A stretch of 64,000 bases of DNA from NCBI GenBank assembly GCA_036898135.1, contig CM072511.1, positions 43,778,515-43,842,514 of the forward strand, read 5' to 3'. The notes beneath the pieces were generated by a model. The model was given only the letters and a program-made list of their open reading frames with translations. It did no database searches and was not told where the DNA came from. The stretch comes from Oncomelania hupensis (Eukaryota; Mollusca; Gastropoda; Littorinimorpha; Pomatiopsidae). Position numbers and translations under genes: made by a program. Shown here one piece after another: positions 42,514-55,427 of the stretch. Each line of letters starts with the position of its first letter. Positions within the stretch are counted from its first letter, which is position 1.

Positions 42514-43023
42514 CATTACATGACTTTTGCTTTAGGTCCAGCGGACTCTTCCGAGCCAAATCAGGACCGGACAACCCCCGATCCGCATAAAAGATCTGCC
42601 AAAACAACCCTAGTGGTAAAACTGAACGCTCTCCACCAGCCAGTCACTTTACAATAAAGACATCCCACGCAGGGGACGCTGAGGTTATACTCTAATTTAT
42701 CGAACCCCTGTTTACAAAAACAAAATAGAATACAAACATCATTATAACTTATCAACAAAACACATACATTTAAAATGCCTACATTGCTAAATAATAACAT
42801 CATAGGAAGCCCTAGTGACCACCTGGCAGAAAGCGTCCAATATTTCCAAGCTGATCCAACAGACGTCACACATAAATAAGGAGTCTTATCCCGGAAGAGT
42901 TTTCAAGAAAAAAGGTAGGTGACTGGTCTTGCGAAGAAGAAAATAGTATAGCAGATTGATAGAACTGGGCAGGAATGAAAAAGAACAAATGAGAAAGACA
43001 GCAACAGTGGGAATTTAAAGCAC
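42514..43023 (-). mobile_element. Family E copy inserted in the LINE, 510 bp, with target duplication
   Basis: Flanked by TTGCATGGAAGA at 42502-42513 and 43024-43035. On the minus strand it runs from AGTGCTTTAAATTCCCACTG to AGTCCGCTGGACCTAAAGCA plus AAAGTCATGTAATG. Both ends are defined by the 12-bp duplication, so its 3' terminus is exact. The 5' end lacks about 60 bp present in E1 and E4. Confidence 0.9.
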
Positions 43024-44477
43024 TTGCATGGAAGAAAAATAATGGCCAAAGTAGATAACTCCTATTCTTCTAGATAAAATAATATCATGGGTATACCACA
43101 GAGCTCTTTAATTTCACCTCTATAATTCAATATTTTGTTAAATGACTTACCTCAATTTGTAAGTAATAAAATTCGTCTTGTTCAATATGCTGACGATATT
43201 GCAATATGGGTAAACGTATCTTTAAAAAGAAAAAAATGCATATATGAAATAAAACATACTCAAATGCTATATGAGAATGAACTGAACAATATTGATTTTT
43301 ATATGAAGGATATTGGACTGGAATGATCAAAGGAAAAAAAAAACAAATATGATTAATGGGATTAACCCCAAACGTTTGCCAAAATTATTTATTGATATCA
43401 AAGCGTTGCAATATATACAGGAAATAAAATTTCTTGGGGTATATTTTACATCTAAATTACGTTGGAAAGAAACCATATACATTATTTGTTGGAAAAGGCC
43501 GTTAAAATTTTTAATTCAATCAAGATTATAAGCTTCCAAAAATGGGGACGTGATACTAGAAATCTTATTCATATAGTGTGCATGCTTGTCAGATCTAAAT
43601 TAACGTATGGACAAGAGGTATATCTTTCAGCATCACAATATTTACTGAAACAACCTCGGAGTATGAACAATTCAGCAATTCAATGGTTAGACGTATTCCA
43701 ATACACGCAAAATCTGACAATGTTTATAAACAGCTGGAGTATTACCATTACATGAATGGAGAAAATTATCATGCGCGAAATACAAAGAGCCTCTGTTGTC
43801 GAAAATTCACTGATACAGAACTAGAAGTAAGATCTGATTTAGATTATCCAAAAAAGACCACAGGATATCAAACAATAGCAACTTATATGAATAAAAGTTT
43901 ACAGGGATCAAATTTAATTCCTAAATCAATATCTTTAAAAACCCACCACAAATGCCTATACCAATATTGAAGAATTTAAGCAAACAAAAAACTATGAAAT
44001 TGAATATACTGCTATAAGGAAAAAATAAAATGGGTTATTGTTAGCAACAGAAGCTTATGAACATAAAGAACAAAACAATTATTCTTATTGGCAAATTTAT
44101 ACTGATGGTTCTGTTTTAGATACAAGCCAAACAGGGGCTGGTTATATTATGCATGCTTTAACAATTAGTGAATCATTGTATTTAGGTAAAGATCGTTCAA
44201 TTTATACTACAGAACTTACTTCAATTCTTATGGCATTAAATAAGATCATAAGTCAAGAAAATACCTTTTTAAAAATATATTATTATGTGTAGACTCCATA
44301 TCGGTTCTTCGAATGTTGGACTATAATATTAATAAACGCAGAGGAGATATTATATATGAACTAAACTATCTTATACATTGCTTAATTATCAATGGCACTA
44401 ATGTTCAGCTTTGATAGATACCATCTCATTGCGGTTTAAATCATATTGATTGGGCAGACAGGGAAGAAAGAAAGAAA

Positions 44478-44661
44478 CTGTAGATTATAGTCACACGACA
44501 CCGAAGCGTATAGGCGACTACTGTTCACATTATTCTGACACCAGCGAACCAGTTGATGGTAAGGGGAAAATAATATTGTCACACATTGGCCAATCCGGGA
44601 TTCGAACCAGGTACCTTTCGGTTACTAGTAAGACGCTCTACCAACTGAGCTACCCGGCCCC
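44478..44661 (-). mobile_element. SINE C copy
   Basis: About 184 bp, minus strand, nearly identical to 31995-32184: head GGGTAGCTCAGTTGGTAGAG, B box GGTTCGAATCCCGG, tail CTATAATCTACAG. Inserted in the LINE RNase H / C-terminal region at a GAAAGAAAG-rich site; GAAAGAAAG motifs lie on both sides. Confidence 0.88.
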
Positions 44662-44683
44662 TCGAGAAAGAAAGATGTTTGTT

Positions 44684-44869
44684 TGTAGATTATAGTCACG
44701 CGACACTTTCGCATATAGGTGACTACTGGACCGATTTATACTGACACCAGCGGGCCAGTTGTTGGTAAAGGGGAAAATAATATGATCACACGTTGACCAA
44801 TACGGTATTCGAACCAGCGACCTTTCGGTTACTAGCAAGACGCTCTTACCAGCTGAGCTACCCGGCCCC
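44684..44869 (-). mobile_element. SINE C copy, diverged
   Basis: Same family and orientation as its neighbour, more diverged (B box TTCGAATACCG, A box GTAGCTCAGCTGG). Separated from it by 22 bp containing GAGAAAGAAAGATG. Confidence 0.85.
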
Positions 44870-44890
44870 ATTGAGAAAGAAAGAGAAAGA

Positions 44891-45059
44891 GATTTCTCTT
44901 ATATAGCGCACTTACAAGCTCAGAGAGCTTCTTCAAGGCGCTGGCCCGTAATATCCAGCAATCACAAAATAGTTTGCTGAAGTCAGGATTCGAACCCAAG
45001 TCGCCCAAGACGCACTCACACAAGTCGTGCGTTACTACCACTGAGCTATCCCTGCCGCC
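44891..45059 (-). mobile_element. Short SINE (D-type tail, tRNA head)
   Basis: On the minus strand: GGCAGGGATAGCTCAGTGGT (A box), GGGTTCGAATCCTGAC (B box), a short body, then GGGCCAGCGCCTTGAAGAAG and AAGTGCGCTATATAAGAGAA. The tail is that of SINE D and the CR1-like LINE, but the long middle section of SINE D is absent. Flanked by GAAAGAAAGAGAAAGAG and AAGAAAG. Confidence 0.8.
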
Positions 45060-45299
45060 AAGAAAGCAATAGAAGGGGCGAAAATTCAACACAACGTTAG
45101 CCAGATTGATATCCCATTATCACCAAACTAAATGTATAGTATAATCGAAAAGAAAATTAATAAATTTCCTTAAAAAATAATATAAAGTGAAAATGTATAC
45201 GTACTTCCTCAACAGAAAATTAATAAACTCAAGATTAAAAAACAAAATAAATAAGAAAAAAAAAGTAAAATATCGTCCGCATTTCTTCCTGATTCATAC

Positions 45300-45900
45300 A
45301 ACAAGCTGTCATGATGATCATTTTAAGCGGCTGTCTGCCAAGACACGGATTTAAGGTGTCCGAACATTTGAAATCCAGCCTGATTGTTTCTCCACTTTCC
45401 ACAAGACAGTCTAAGACGAAACAAGGTATAACAATTCCAAGATAAATCAAAAGTAATGGCCATGAGCCAGCCAACGACTGCCAATAAAGGCCGGTTTTAA
45501 CACTTCTGCACATTTCAATTTCAAACTGATTATTTTTGTTCCTATAGCTGCAAAGCTATACAAGAAGTACAACCAGTATTGTATATATATACTGTTATGG
45601 CAATATGCAAAAAATATCTGGTAAGGAAACTGTCGTGAGCGATCTGCTTTTACACAAAACACAACAAGACAGTAACGCTATATTATCATGGCCGTTTACA
45701 AGCAGACGATTATCCCAAAAGATGGGTTTTAAATTTTTTTATATACAGAATTTGAATATCAAGCTGATTATGTTTTATTCACAAATACGCGCAACGCCAT
45801 ATTGTCATAGCCGGTTTTTTCAAGCAAGCGACTGTCCAAGGAGATGGCTTTTAACGTTGTTTGCAAAATTTGAATTTTAACCTGATTATTTTTGCCCACG
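45300..45900 (+). repeat. Degenerate tandem array, about 120-bp unit
   Basis: Four recognisable units with a repeated end block: TTGAAATCCAGCCTGATTGT (about 45367), CAATTTCAAACTGATTATTT (about 45511), TTGAATATCAAGCTGATTAT (about 45750) and TTGAATTTTAACCTGATTAT (about 45868). Each is preceded by a G(A/G)CTGTC or GA(C/T)TGTCC-like block and a TTTTAA block. Spacings of about 145, 240 and 118 bp suggest a unit near 120 bp with one unrecognised repeat. No coding. Confidence 0.55.
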
Positions 45901-46426
45901 AGTACACCTTATACTGGGATAGCCTGTAATTTCATTTGCATTAGTTTTCCTCCGTCGGAATTGTCAGCTTTTTAATTTAATTTAATTGAAAATTCGAGAA
46001 ATGTCTGGGTTTTCCTAAGTATTTATTTTTTAGTTAAAAAAAATTTATGTAAGCCTAATGCCTGCATAATTATGTTGTCACACGCAGTCCCGACTTTTTT
46101 GTAAGCGACTTTCATACAGTTTGACCTCAGATAAGAAGACTTGTTTTTCTTTGCCTTTCTTGTGTTGAAGGTTTGTCTTTTTCTATTTCAATCTTTAATA
46201 TGCATGCAACAATGTCACAACATGATCTTCAGAAGAACTGCGTATGTTACAACCCAAAGAATAACTGAACTCGGAATACCGTATAATTATAGAGACTAGT
46301 CTCTTCCAAGCCAAAGATCTGAATAATGCAGGACATTCAATAGACATTCTGTTGATTAAGGCAACACATTGATGTCAACAATAAAGAGGAACAAATCATT
46401 CGTCCTTGCGATTTGAGATAATATTC
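45901..46426. other. Unassigned AT-rich sequence
   Basis: No gene or named repeat seen. Confidence 0.4.
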
Positions 46427-46516
46427 CTAAGAATAAGAATATAGCTTTAGGCGTAGTCTTAATCAAACGAGCGATCGTTCGTTTGATTAAGACCAGGCTT
46501 AAAGCTGTATTCTTGG
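46427..46516. repeat. About 90-bp near-perfect palindrome
   Basis: The core GTCTTAATCAAACGA / TCGTTTGATTAAGAC (46456-46493) is perfectly self-complementary over 15-bp arms, with centre GCGATCGT and no spacer. The symmetry extends outward with a few mismatches through AGCTTTA..GC to AAGAATA on both sides. It could form a long hairpin or cruciform. No terminal duplication was identified. Confidence 0.75.
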
Positions 46517-46639
46517 AACCCCTCCTTGTACAGGCTGCAACGTTATTGCAGTTGGCTCAGTGATGTGCGCACTGGCAAAACAATTAAAATATTGACTGTC
46601 AAGCGATACATTGCAACCTGTACACGCAGTGCTTCAAAG

Positions 46640-46666
46640 CCCAGTAACGGCTGGAGTAAAGGTACA

Positions 46667-46701
<35 letters not shown>

Positions 46702-47000
46702 ATTAATTAAATGAAAACAAGACCCTGAGACACCTGCGGATGAGAGTCGAATCTGTGCATGCATGCATTCCAACGAATGGGCTTTAAAGATCCTGATGCC
46801 CCCGCCACAGAGTGTCGGCTTCACAAATACAACCAGCAAAACACTAGGTCCCTTCTACCTCCATCCCCTCTGGGCGTCAGACTATGCGCCCAAATGATGC
46901 AAGTGGGCGCCTCGGGTGGCTTTTGGGTAAGATCCTGTATCGGCCAGCGCCTTGAGCAGCTCTTGAACTGGAAAAGCGCTATATCAGAACGATTACATAA
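46640..47000 (+). mobile_element. SINE D, diverged, preceded by (AAAT)n
   Basis: AAAT tetramers (46668-46705), then a diverged SINE D body (GCTTTAAAGATCCTGATGCC, CTGGGCGTCAGACTATGCGC) and the tail GGCCAGCGCCTTGAGCAGCT, AAAGCGCTATATCAGAACGA. Confidence 0.75.
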
Positions 47001-47249
47001 ATATAGATCGCAAACTGAGCTGGCCCAAGACGTCAACAGCATTAGGCACACTAGCAAGCACCCTGGTCCATTGGGCCACCATGGTCGACCTTGTAATTTT
47101 GCTTATTTGAGTATATCATCTGCTTATCTGACACAATGACCAAGTTCTTCAACGTACAACTGCAGAGATAATGGAGTTGTAGGTAGAATGAACCGCCCTA
47201 TGTAGAGTCCTTACATTATAAAGTCAACTTCTGTGAACTAGAAGTAAAA

Positions 47250-47340
47250 AACACTCCCATCCTCGAGAATCGAATCCAGGTTTTCCTGCACGCCAAACCT
47301 GCATTCTATACCACTAAGCCACTCAGCTACATCAATAACT
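47250..47340 (-). mobile_element. tRNA-like sequence, probable SINE head
   Basis: The minus strand reads GTAGCTGAGTGGCTTAGTGG (A-box-like), GGTTTGGCGTGCAGG (anticodon arm) and CTGGATTCGATTCTCG (B box). The 5' and 3' strands do not form a clean acceptor stem. No SINE body recognised downstream. Confidence 0.5.
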
Positions 47341-47766
47341 AACATACGTTTTTGATTCATCCGGCCCAGAATGTCTGCCCTGTGGGTTCGGGCACTGAAT
47401 AGAATAGACCTAATGTTTCCCGGCGATTCGTAAGAGGCGACTAACAAGGGTGATGTCAGCACGGCATCACTCGGCGAAAGTCCTACTCAGAAGTCACCGG
47501 CCAGGACGGAGGAACCTCACGTTACTACAGGGTCAACGACCTTGTGCTCGGGGTCAAGCCGAGCCACGCTGTATTCGTGGATTTCGACTGTGTTCAACAG
47601 CCTGGAGAGAATTGGGCCCTGCCAGGTATTTCTTGCCCAAGACACACTGCATGATGAAAGGAACCATTCACTCCATACCGGATCGGTCGTCGCCCGGGTC
47701 ACCAAGGACCGCGCCTTCCGTTGGCCACCAGGACTGAGGTGACAAGTGTGCTACTAATGGACACCT
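47341..47766. other. Unassigned, GC-richer sequence
   Basis: Moderately GC-rich with 60-95-codon frames on both strands. None recognised; may be a decayed mobile element. Confidence 0.35.
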
Positions 47767-49808
<2,042 letters not shown>

Positions 49809-52674
49809 CAAGATCCGCACGAGAAACAACACCGTCATAGGAACCTGGAATGTCAAGACCCTAACTGCGGATGGAAAATTTGAAGAACCGCCCCACGAGC
49901 TGGACCACTATCGATGGAAAATTTTAGGTATCAGGGAAATGCGCTGGAAAGGACAAAAGCTTTACTTCAGCGGAAGAGATGACAGGCACGAACATGGCGT
50001 TGGATTCTTGGTCCACGAGAACATTCTAGCCACTGTCATGGGTTGCCGCCCAGTCTCCAGTTGACCATCCGTCTGAGAGCAGCCCCTTTCAACATCACCA
50101 TCATCCAGGCCTATACCCCAACATCCGACTATGACGCAGATAAGCGGAGGATTTCTATGAAACTCTACAGGCTGTCCTTGACCAAGTGCCGAAGAAGGAC
50201 AGAGTCATAGCGCTTATGGAAGGCGACTAGAATGCCAAGTTTGGCCAAGATGAGCACCACAACTGGGGAGACACATGTGGCCCCACTGCAACAACGAGAC
50301 AAATGACAGGGGTCTGAGACTGTTGGAGTTTGCCAGATACAACAATCTGATACTGGCAAACACGATTGGTCTCCACTAAAAATCCAGACGATGGACATGG
50401 CACAGTCCCGGTGGTGAGCATTACAACCAGATCGACTACATCATGATCAAGAAACGCTTCAGATCAAGCATCAACATTGGCAGGACACGCACTTTTCCAG
50501 GAGCAGACATCGGAAGTGACCACGATCTCGTGATGATGTTTTTTCGGCTCCACTTGAAGAGAGTAAACACAGCAAAGTGCACTAGACTGAAGTTCGACCT
50601 GGACCAAATGCAAAACCCGGAGGTGGCAGAAATATTCAAGGCCAGAACAGGATGGAAATTTGCACTTCTGCTCATTTTGGGAACTGGTGAACCAGATGTC
50701 AACACCATGACCACCAACTTCAACTCAGCTGTGACAGATGCCGCCACTGAGATCCTTGGCAAACACCGCTCAAAAAGGAAGCCGTGGATCACACCTGAAC
50801 TTTTGGGCCTGTGTGATAAACGAAGAGAGATGAAAAGGAAAAAGAACACCTCACAGGTAGCTGAAGCCTACCGAAAAATCAAAAATGACATCCGAAAAGG
50901 CATGCGCACAACAAAGGAGAACTGGATAGAAGATCAATGCCAGGAAATAGAGAACAGTCTGAACAAGAACAACAGCAAGAAGGTCTACCAGAATGTGAAG
51001 CGGCTGACAAATGTTAAACAGCCCAATGTCTCCAAGATCCAAAGCAAGTCTGGCCTTATAGAAGAACAAGAAGTCTTGAGTACTTCTCTGACCGTTACAA
51101 CCACAAACCAAACGGAGACCCATCAGTTCTAGCATGTCCAGAGAACATAGAAAAAGAAGAAATCCTCCCAATTCTCCGAGAAGACGTTGAGGCAGCAATG
51201 CAATCGCTGAAGAATGGGAAGTCAGCGGGAGTGGATAGCATACCTGCGGAACTGCTTAAAGCAGGAGGAGAAGCGATGGTTGGCGCCCTCACTATAATCT
51301 GTAACAAGATCTGGCAGAGTGGGGAGTGGCCTACACTATGGAGGCAGTCGCTTGTCATCACTCTTAAAAAATAAAGATAACCTTCAGGAGTGTGAAAATT
51401 ACCGCACCATCAACCTCATTAGCAAGGCCCTCCTGAAAATAATATTCAACAGGTTGAAACCCCAAGCTAAACAAATCATAGCTGAAGAACAAGCAGGATT
51501 CAGGGCAGGGCGAAGTACCACTGAACGGATTTTCAACCTCAGAATAATCTGCGAGATATACCTACAGCACCAACAACATCTATATCATGTGTTTGTAGAC
51601 TTCAAGAAAGCGTTTGACCGATTCTGGCATGCAGCTCTGTGGGCAACCATGAAAGTGTACAACATCAGCCCTAAAATTATTGAAGTCATCCAAAGCCTGT
51701 ATGACAAGGCTACCAGTGCAGTCCTCCACAACAGCGCCATCGGAAACTGGTTCAGAACAACAATCGGTGTGCATCAAGGATGCCAACTTTCTCCAACACT
51801 CTTCAACATCTTCATGGAGCGCATCATGTCAGATGCCCTTGCAGATCACGAAGTCACAGTCAGCATAGGGGGTAGAGCAATCTCCAAGCTACGTTTTGCG
51901 GATGACATTGATGGACTGGCTGGAGAGGAACAAGAACTTGAACAGGTGGCACAGAAACTTGACACCACCTCCAGAGCCTATGGAATGGAAATAAGTGCAG
52001 AGAAGACCAAAATGATGACCAACAACACCAATGGCATCAACTTGGACATCAAAGTCCAAGACCAATCCCTCAACACAGTGCATAGCTTCAAATAGTTAGG
52101 AGCCACTGTATCAGACAATGGGTCCCGACAGGAAGTCTTCTCTAGGATCGCACAAACAACTGCTGCCCTGGCAAGGTTGAAGCCCATTTGGAAAGACAGG
52201 ACCATCAATCTACATTCCAAGAGAAGGCTGCTGCGCTCTATTGTTACCTCCATCTTCCTATACGCTTGCGAAACATGGACCCTCACAGCAGATCTTCAAC
52301 GAAGAATACAAAGCATGGAGATGAGGTGCTACAGAAGACTTCTGGGCATTTCCTATACCCAGCACATCACAAACGACGAAGTCAAGCCATTGGACAACAC
52401 GATGACCTGTTCACAGTGGTGAAAAACGGAAACTGATGGTATGTCCACGTCACCAGCTCATCAGGCAAAGACCATCCTGCAAGTCACAGTGCAAGGAGGT
52501 GAAAGAAGAGGGAGACCGAAACAGAGGTGGGAGGACAACATTCGAGAATGGACTGGCGACACTGAGCGAAGCCATCAGGGTTGCTGAGGACAGAGAAAGA
52601 TGGAGTACGCTGGTTAAACTATTATCTGTGGTGCCCTAACGACTTCCTAGTTACGGGATAGGATAAGATAGGCC
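49809..52674 (+). mobile_element. RTE-type LINE, longest copy (R6), endonuclease plus RT
   Basis: 2.87 kb on the plus strand. AP-like endonuclease pieces: VIGTWNVKTLTADGKFE and ILGIREMRWKGQKLY (49831-49960), HEHGVGFLVHENI, then frameshifted pieces to QIDYIMIKKRFRSSINIGRT and SDHDLVMMFFRL (50420-50555). A linker to 51130 (KKVYQNVKRLTNVKQPNVSK). RT: KSAGVDSIPAELLKAGG (51217-), ENYRTINLISKALLKII, AEEQAGFRAGRSTTERIFNL, FVDFKKAFDRFWHAAL, GVHQGCQLSPTLFNIF and RFADDIDGLAG. C-terminal tail to about 52640, then GTTACGGGATAGGATAAGAT. TAG at 52093-52095 replaces the Tyr of FKYLG, with multiple frameshifts. The 5' end abuts the CR1-like LINE head to head. R6 shows the domain order for all other RTE fragments here. 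Confidence 0.9.
51319..52095 (+). pseudogene. Reverse transcriptase core of RTE copy R6
   Basis: 258 codons covering RT motifs 2-7 without internal stops. Catalytic residues: Asp in FVDFKKAFD (about residue 93) and the FADD pair (about residues 194-197). Ends prematurely at TAG in what should be SFKYLG. Compared with R4 it has GVHQGCQLSP for GVRQGCLLSP. Confidence 0.85.
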
Positions 52675-52679
52675 CTGAA

Positions 52680-53095
52680 TGCAAGGTAAGATTAACCTGA
52701 TTTCACATCTTTCATCAACTTGAACCATTATCCGAAGATAAACAATTATTGTCCGCATGCGACTTTCTAATCCAGACCCAGAAACCTAAATTGACAAGCT
52801 TCCAATCTGAATCACGCATGCAACATTTACAGCTGATTTCACAGTATTGATTTTGACATGATGCAAATATGAAAAGCTTCAGTTGTTTTACTCGCACGCA
52901 ACATTTGATTTTTGGCCTGCCGCAAACATTGCGCTCGATGATGAGGAATGTGGGATGAGAATGAGTGTTGAAGTGAAGTGGGCGCCTGAGGGGAGGTGTG
53001 AGTTGTGTGTGTATGTGTGTGTGTGTGTCGGTGTGCGTGTGTGTGGGTGTGCGGAGACATAAGCCTTGAAATGGTTTCGTTTCGTTTTCGTTTGG
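52680..53095. other. Unassigned sequence with GT tract
   Basis: Short GT repeats near 53000-53045. No gene seen. Confidence 0.4.
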
Positions 53096-53125
53096 GTAGA
53101 TTAACGTCCCCGGACACATTAGCGT
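53060..53125 (-). mobile_element. 3' end of an unidentified retroelement (GTGTCCGGGGACG family)
   Basis: On the minus strand, CGCTAATGTGTCCGGGGACG and TTAATCTACC are followed by (AAACG)-type repeats. The same core is found as the 41-bp insertion in the 5' LTR at 1457. About 60 bp recognisable. Confidence 0.55.
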
Positions 53126-53680
53126 ATAGGGGACTTTTTGAAATGGGTGACTAACCTTGCTTTTTATGCAGGAAATGGGTGAGTGTATTAGCCACCCAGT
53201 GTTTTCCAGCCACCCACCTTTTTCTAAGTACACAGGAGCGCTCTTTTGGTGCACGGGAGTGCAGTTGTAGTACATGAGTGTTTTAAGTACAAGGGAGTGC
53301 TCTATCCGGGACGGAGAAAATCAATTTTCGGGAAATTTTAACTTTTGCAAGAAAGTTCGACCTATGTCGTCGCCTATAGGAGACGAACTAGGTCGACTTT
53401 TGAGACGGAAAGAGCCAATTTTGCATTAGATTCTTACATTTCTAGAAGAAGTTTGCGTTCTTTCTGTCAAAAAATCACTTTGCGATTCTTACATTCTTAA
53501 TAAAACCCAGTCTTGGTGTTCTACATGTGTGTTGGTGTGTGTGTGGTGGTCGGTGTGTGGTAGTGGGTGGGTTGCTAGTGAGGTGAAAGTGGTGGGTGAC
53601 GGGAGGAAATGAAGCAAATTTCAAGGCTGAGACTGATTTATTCGTCTATTAAATTCACGTAGAAATTTGCCTTTCGGCTG
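53126..53680. other. Unassigned, with an inverted repeat
   Basis: Contains AAGTTCGACCTATGTCGTCGCC and its near-complement (53353-53399), a 47-bp hairpin with a 4-bp TATA loop and a few mismatches. Also repeated ACA(C/A)(A/G)GGAGTGCTC-like phrases near 53230-53305. No gene. Confidence 0.5.
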
Positions 53681-54440
53681 CCTATCCTATCTTATCCTAT
53701 CCGGTAACTCAGAGGTCTTAGGGGCACCACAAATGATCGTTTAACCAGCGTACTCCATCTTTCCCTGTCCTCAGCAACCCTGATTGTTTCGCTCAGTGTC
53801 AAACCAGTCCATTCTCGAATGTTGTCCTCCCACCTCATTTTCGGTCTTCCTCCTCTTCTACCACCTTGCACTGTGCCTTGTAGGATGGTCTTTGCAAGAC
53901 CTGATGATCTGGTGACGTGGCCATACCATCGGAGTTTCCGTTTTTTCACCACTGTGAGCAGGTCATCGTGTTGTCCAATGGCTTGTGTGATGGTCTGCCG
54001 GACTTCGTCTTTGTGATGTGCTGGGTATAGGAAATGCCCAGAAGTCTTTTGTAGCACCTCATCTCCATGCTTTGTATTCTTCGTTGGAGATCTGCTGTGA
54101 GGGTCCATGTTTCGCAAGCATATAGGAAGATGGAGATGACAAGGGAGCGCAGCAGCCTTACCTTGGAATGTAGACTGGTGGTCCTGTCTTTCTAAATTGG
54201 CTTCAACCTCGCCAGGACAGCAGTTGTTTGTGCGATCCTGGAGAGGACTTCCTGTCGGGACCCATTGTCTGATACAATGGCTCCTAAATATTTGAAGCTA
54301 TGCACTGTGTTGAGGGATTGGCCTTGGACTTTGATGTCCGTATTGATGCCATTGGTGTTGTTGGTCATCATTTTGGTCTTCTCTGCACGTATTTCCATTC
54401 CATAGGCCCTGAAGGTGGTGTCAAGCCTCTGTACCAGCTA
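53681..54440 (-). mobile_element. RTE-type LINE, 760-bp 3' copy (R7)
   Basis: Pentamer tail (53681-53700), then on the minus strand the C-terminal tail (RWYGHVTRSSGLAKTILQGT, RWEDNIREWTGLTLSE) and upstream RT end (MEIRAEKTKMMTNN, VHSFKYLGAIVSDNG). Two main open pieces (53692-54117 and 54192-54398) are separated by a frameshift. 5'-truncated. Confidence 0.88.
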
Positions 54441-54559
54441 CACAAACGGTAAAGGAAAGAACAGTTAAAACAACTGCTCGTAAGATTATTTCATTTTATG
54501 TAGATACTGCTAAATACCCTAACCTATTCCAGCCGCGTGGTCCGCTCAGAGATAGGGTC

Positions 54560-54765
54560 AAATGTCCCAGAGCTGTACGTTAAAATCAGGGGAAATAGCT
54601 CCCTGTCATAACCGAAATTGAAAATTCTAAGTTTAGCGGTTGGTTTGAGCACCGAAAGCCCACTTTATTATTGTTTAATGTTTAAACTATGCGAATTTTA
54701 GATTAAACTCGTTTTTGCCAAAAGTAAACACACCTTCGAATTGGGGCAATTTAATAATACCTGAT
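54560..54765 (+). repeat. Family H dispersed repeat
   Basis: Shares blocks with the reverse complement of 63140-63305: AAATAGCTCCCTGTCATAAC / AAATCACTCCCTGTCAGAAC, CGAAAGCCCACTTTA, and TTTTTGCCAAAAGTAAAC followed by CCTTCGAATTGGGG. The pair is 8.5 kb apart in opposite orientation. Non-coding, family unknown. Confidence 0.6.
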
Positions 54766-55060
54766 AGATAGCCTCTATATAAGATAAGATATAGATATAA
54801 GATATATATAAGACTACGACAGATTTTTTTTTTTAAATTAGTCTCCGCGATGTCAAATTTTGTTGTTAGGAAATAAAATATTTAACAATAAAAGTAACAC
54901 AAATTATTGGGAAAAATCGCTTTGCGGAACAAAAACATTTGAATACAGTGTCAACAAATTTTTAATCATCTGTTTTTGTTGTCACCTTGGTCAATGATTC
55001 TGGCGAATCTGTTCTTTCTCGATCGAAAATGCAGCTTTGTTTCTATTGTTAGCAAATTAA
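54766..55060. other. Unassigned AT-rich sequence
   Basis: No gene or named repeat seen. Confidence 0.4.
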
Positions 55061-55064
55061 AGCT

Positions 55065-55427
55065 CCGGATTAGTCGCCGGATTCCTATGCCGAAGGTTCG
55101 ATTCCTGCAAGGGGCGAACGTTTGTGACTTAGGTACGAGACTATTGCGGTCACCGAGGGTTTTCTCCGGATACTCCGGTTTCCTACCGCCTTTCAATAAG
55201 GTATTGGATGCAGTGAATATTTTTTAAAAAAAAATTTAAAATCAAAATTCGATTTCATTTCCGTCTTCTAATAGCGACCTCTTTGCCTTTACCTCCATAT
55301 GTTTGAGTGATAAGTGCATGTGTGTTTGTTTTGTGTGTGAGAGTGGGTAAACATGTGAACCTATATTTTGGTACAGCTTTGAGCCTGATTGATGATTTGG
55401 TGAAAAGCGCCTATATAGTTATTAGTT
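55065..55427 (+). mobile_element. SINE A, partial head
   Basis: Begins inside the tRNA-like head (AGTCGCCGGATTCCTATGCC, B box GGTTCGATTCC) and follows the SINE A body through TTTTCTCCGGATACTCCGGT and CTTCCGTCTTCTAATAGCGA to GAAAAGCGCCTATATAG. The ATT tail is absent; family F sequence follows directly. Confidence 0.8.

Larger units (their letters stand above)
41862..45180 (+). mobile_element. I/Jockey-type LINE with RNase H domain, decayed and interrupted
   Basis: Fragments in order: LIQNELEKRRHEENSESYKE (about 41870), RT start VGPEGL..., LPAIWKTSIIIPLLKTGKNR (42120-42180), FDVKKAYDRVWNARLLYKLK (42399-42460), GIPQSSLISPL and QYADDIAIWV (43090-43215; the catalytic DD is intact), IKFLGVYFTSKLRWK, a LVRSKLTYGQ.VY.SAS thumb, an RNase H domain (YWQIYTDGSVLDTSQTGAGY, about 44089-44150, then IPSHCGLNHIDWADR near 44418-44462), and KKAIEGAKIQHNVSQIDIPL after the SINE cluster (45061-45125). 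The RNase H after RT places it in the I-like group. Many stops and frameshifts. Interrupted by family E (42514-43023) and three SINEs (44478-45059). Confidence 0.82.

Noticed and set aside
50436..50849. 137-codon minus-strand frame
   Set aside because: Shadow of the RTE endonuclease coding on the plus strand.
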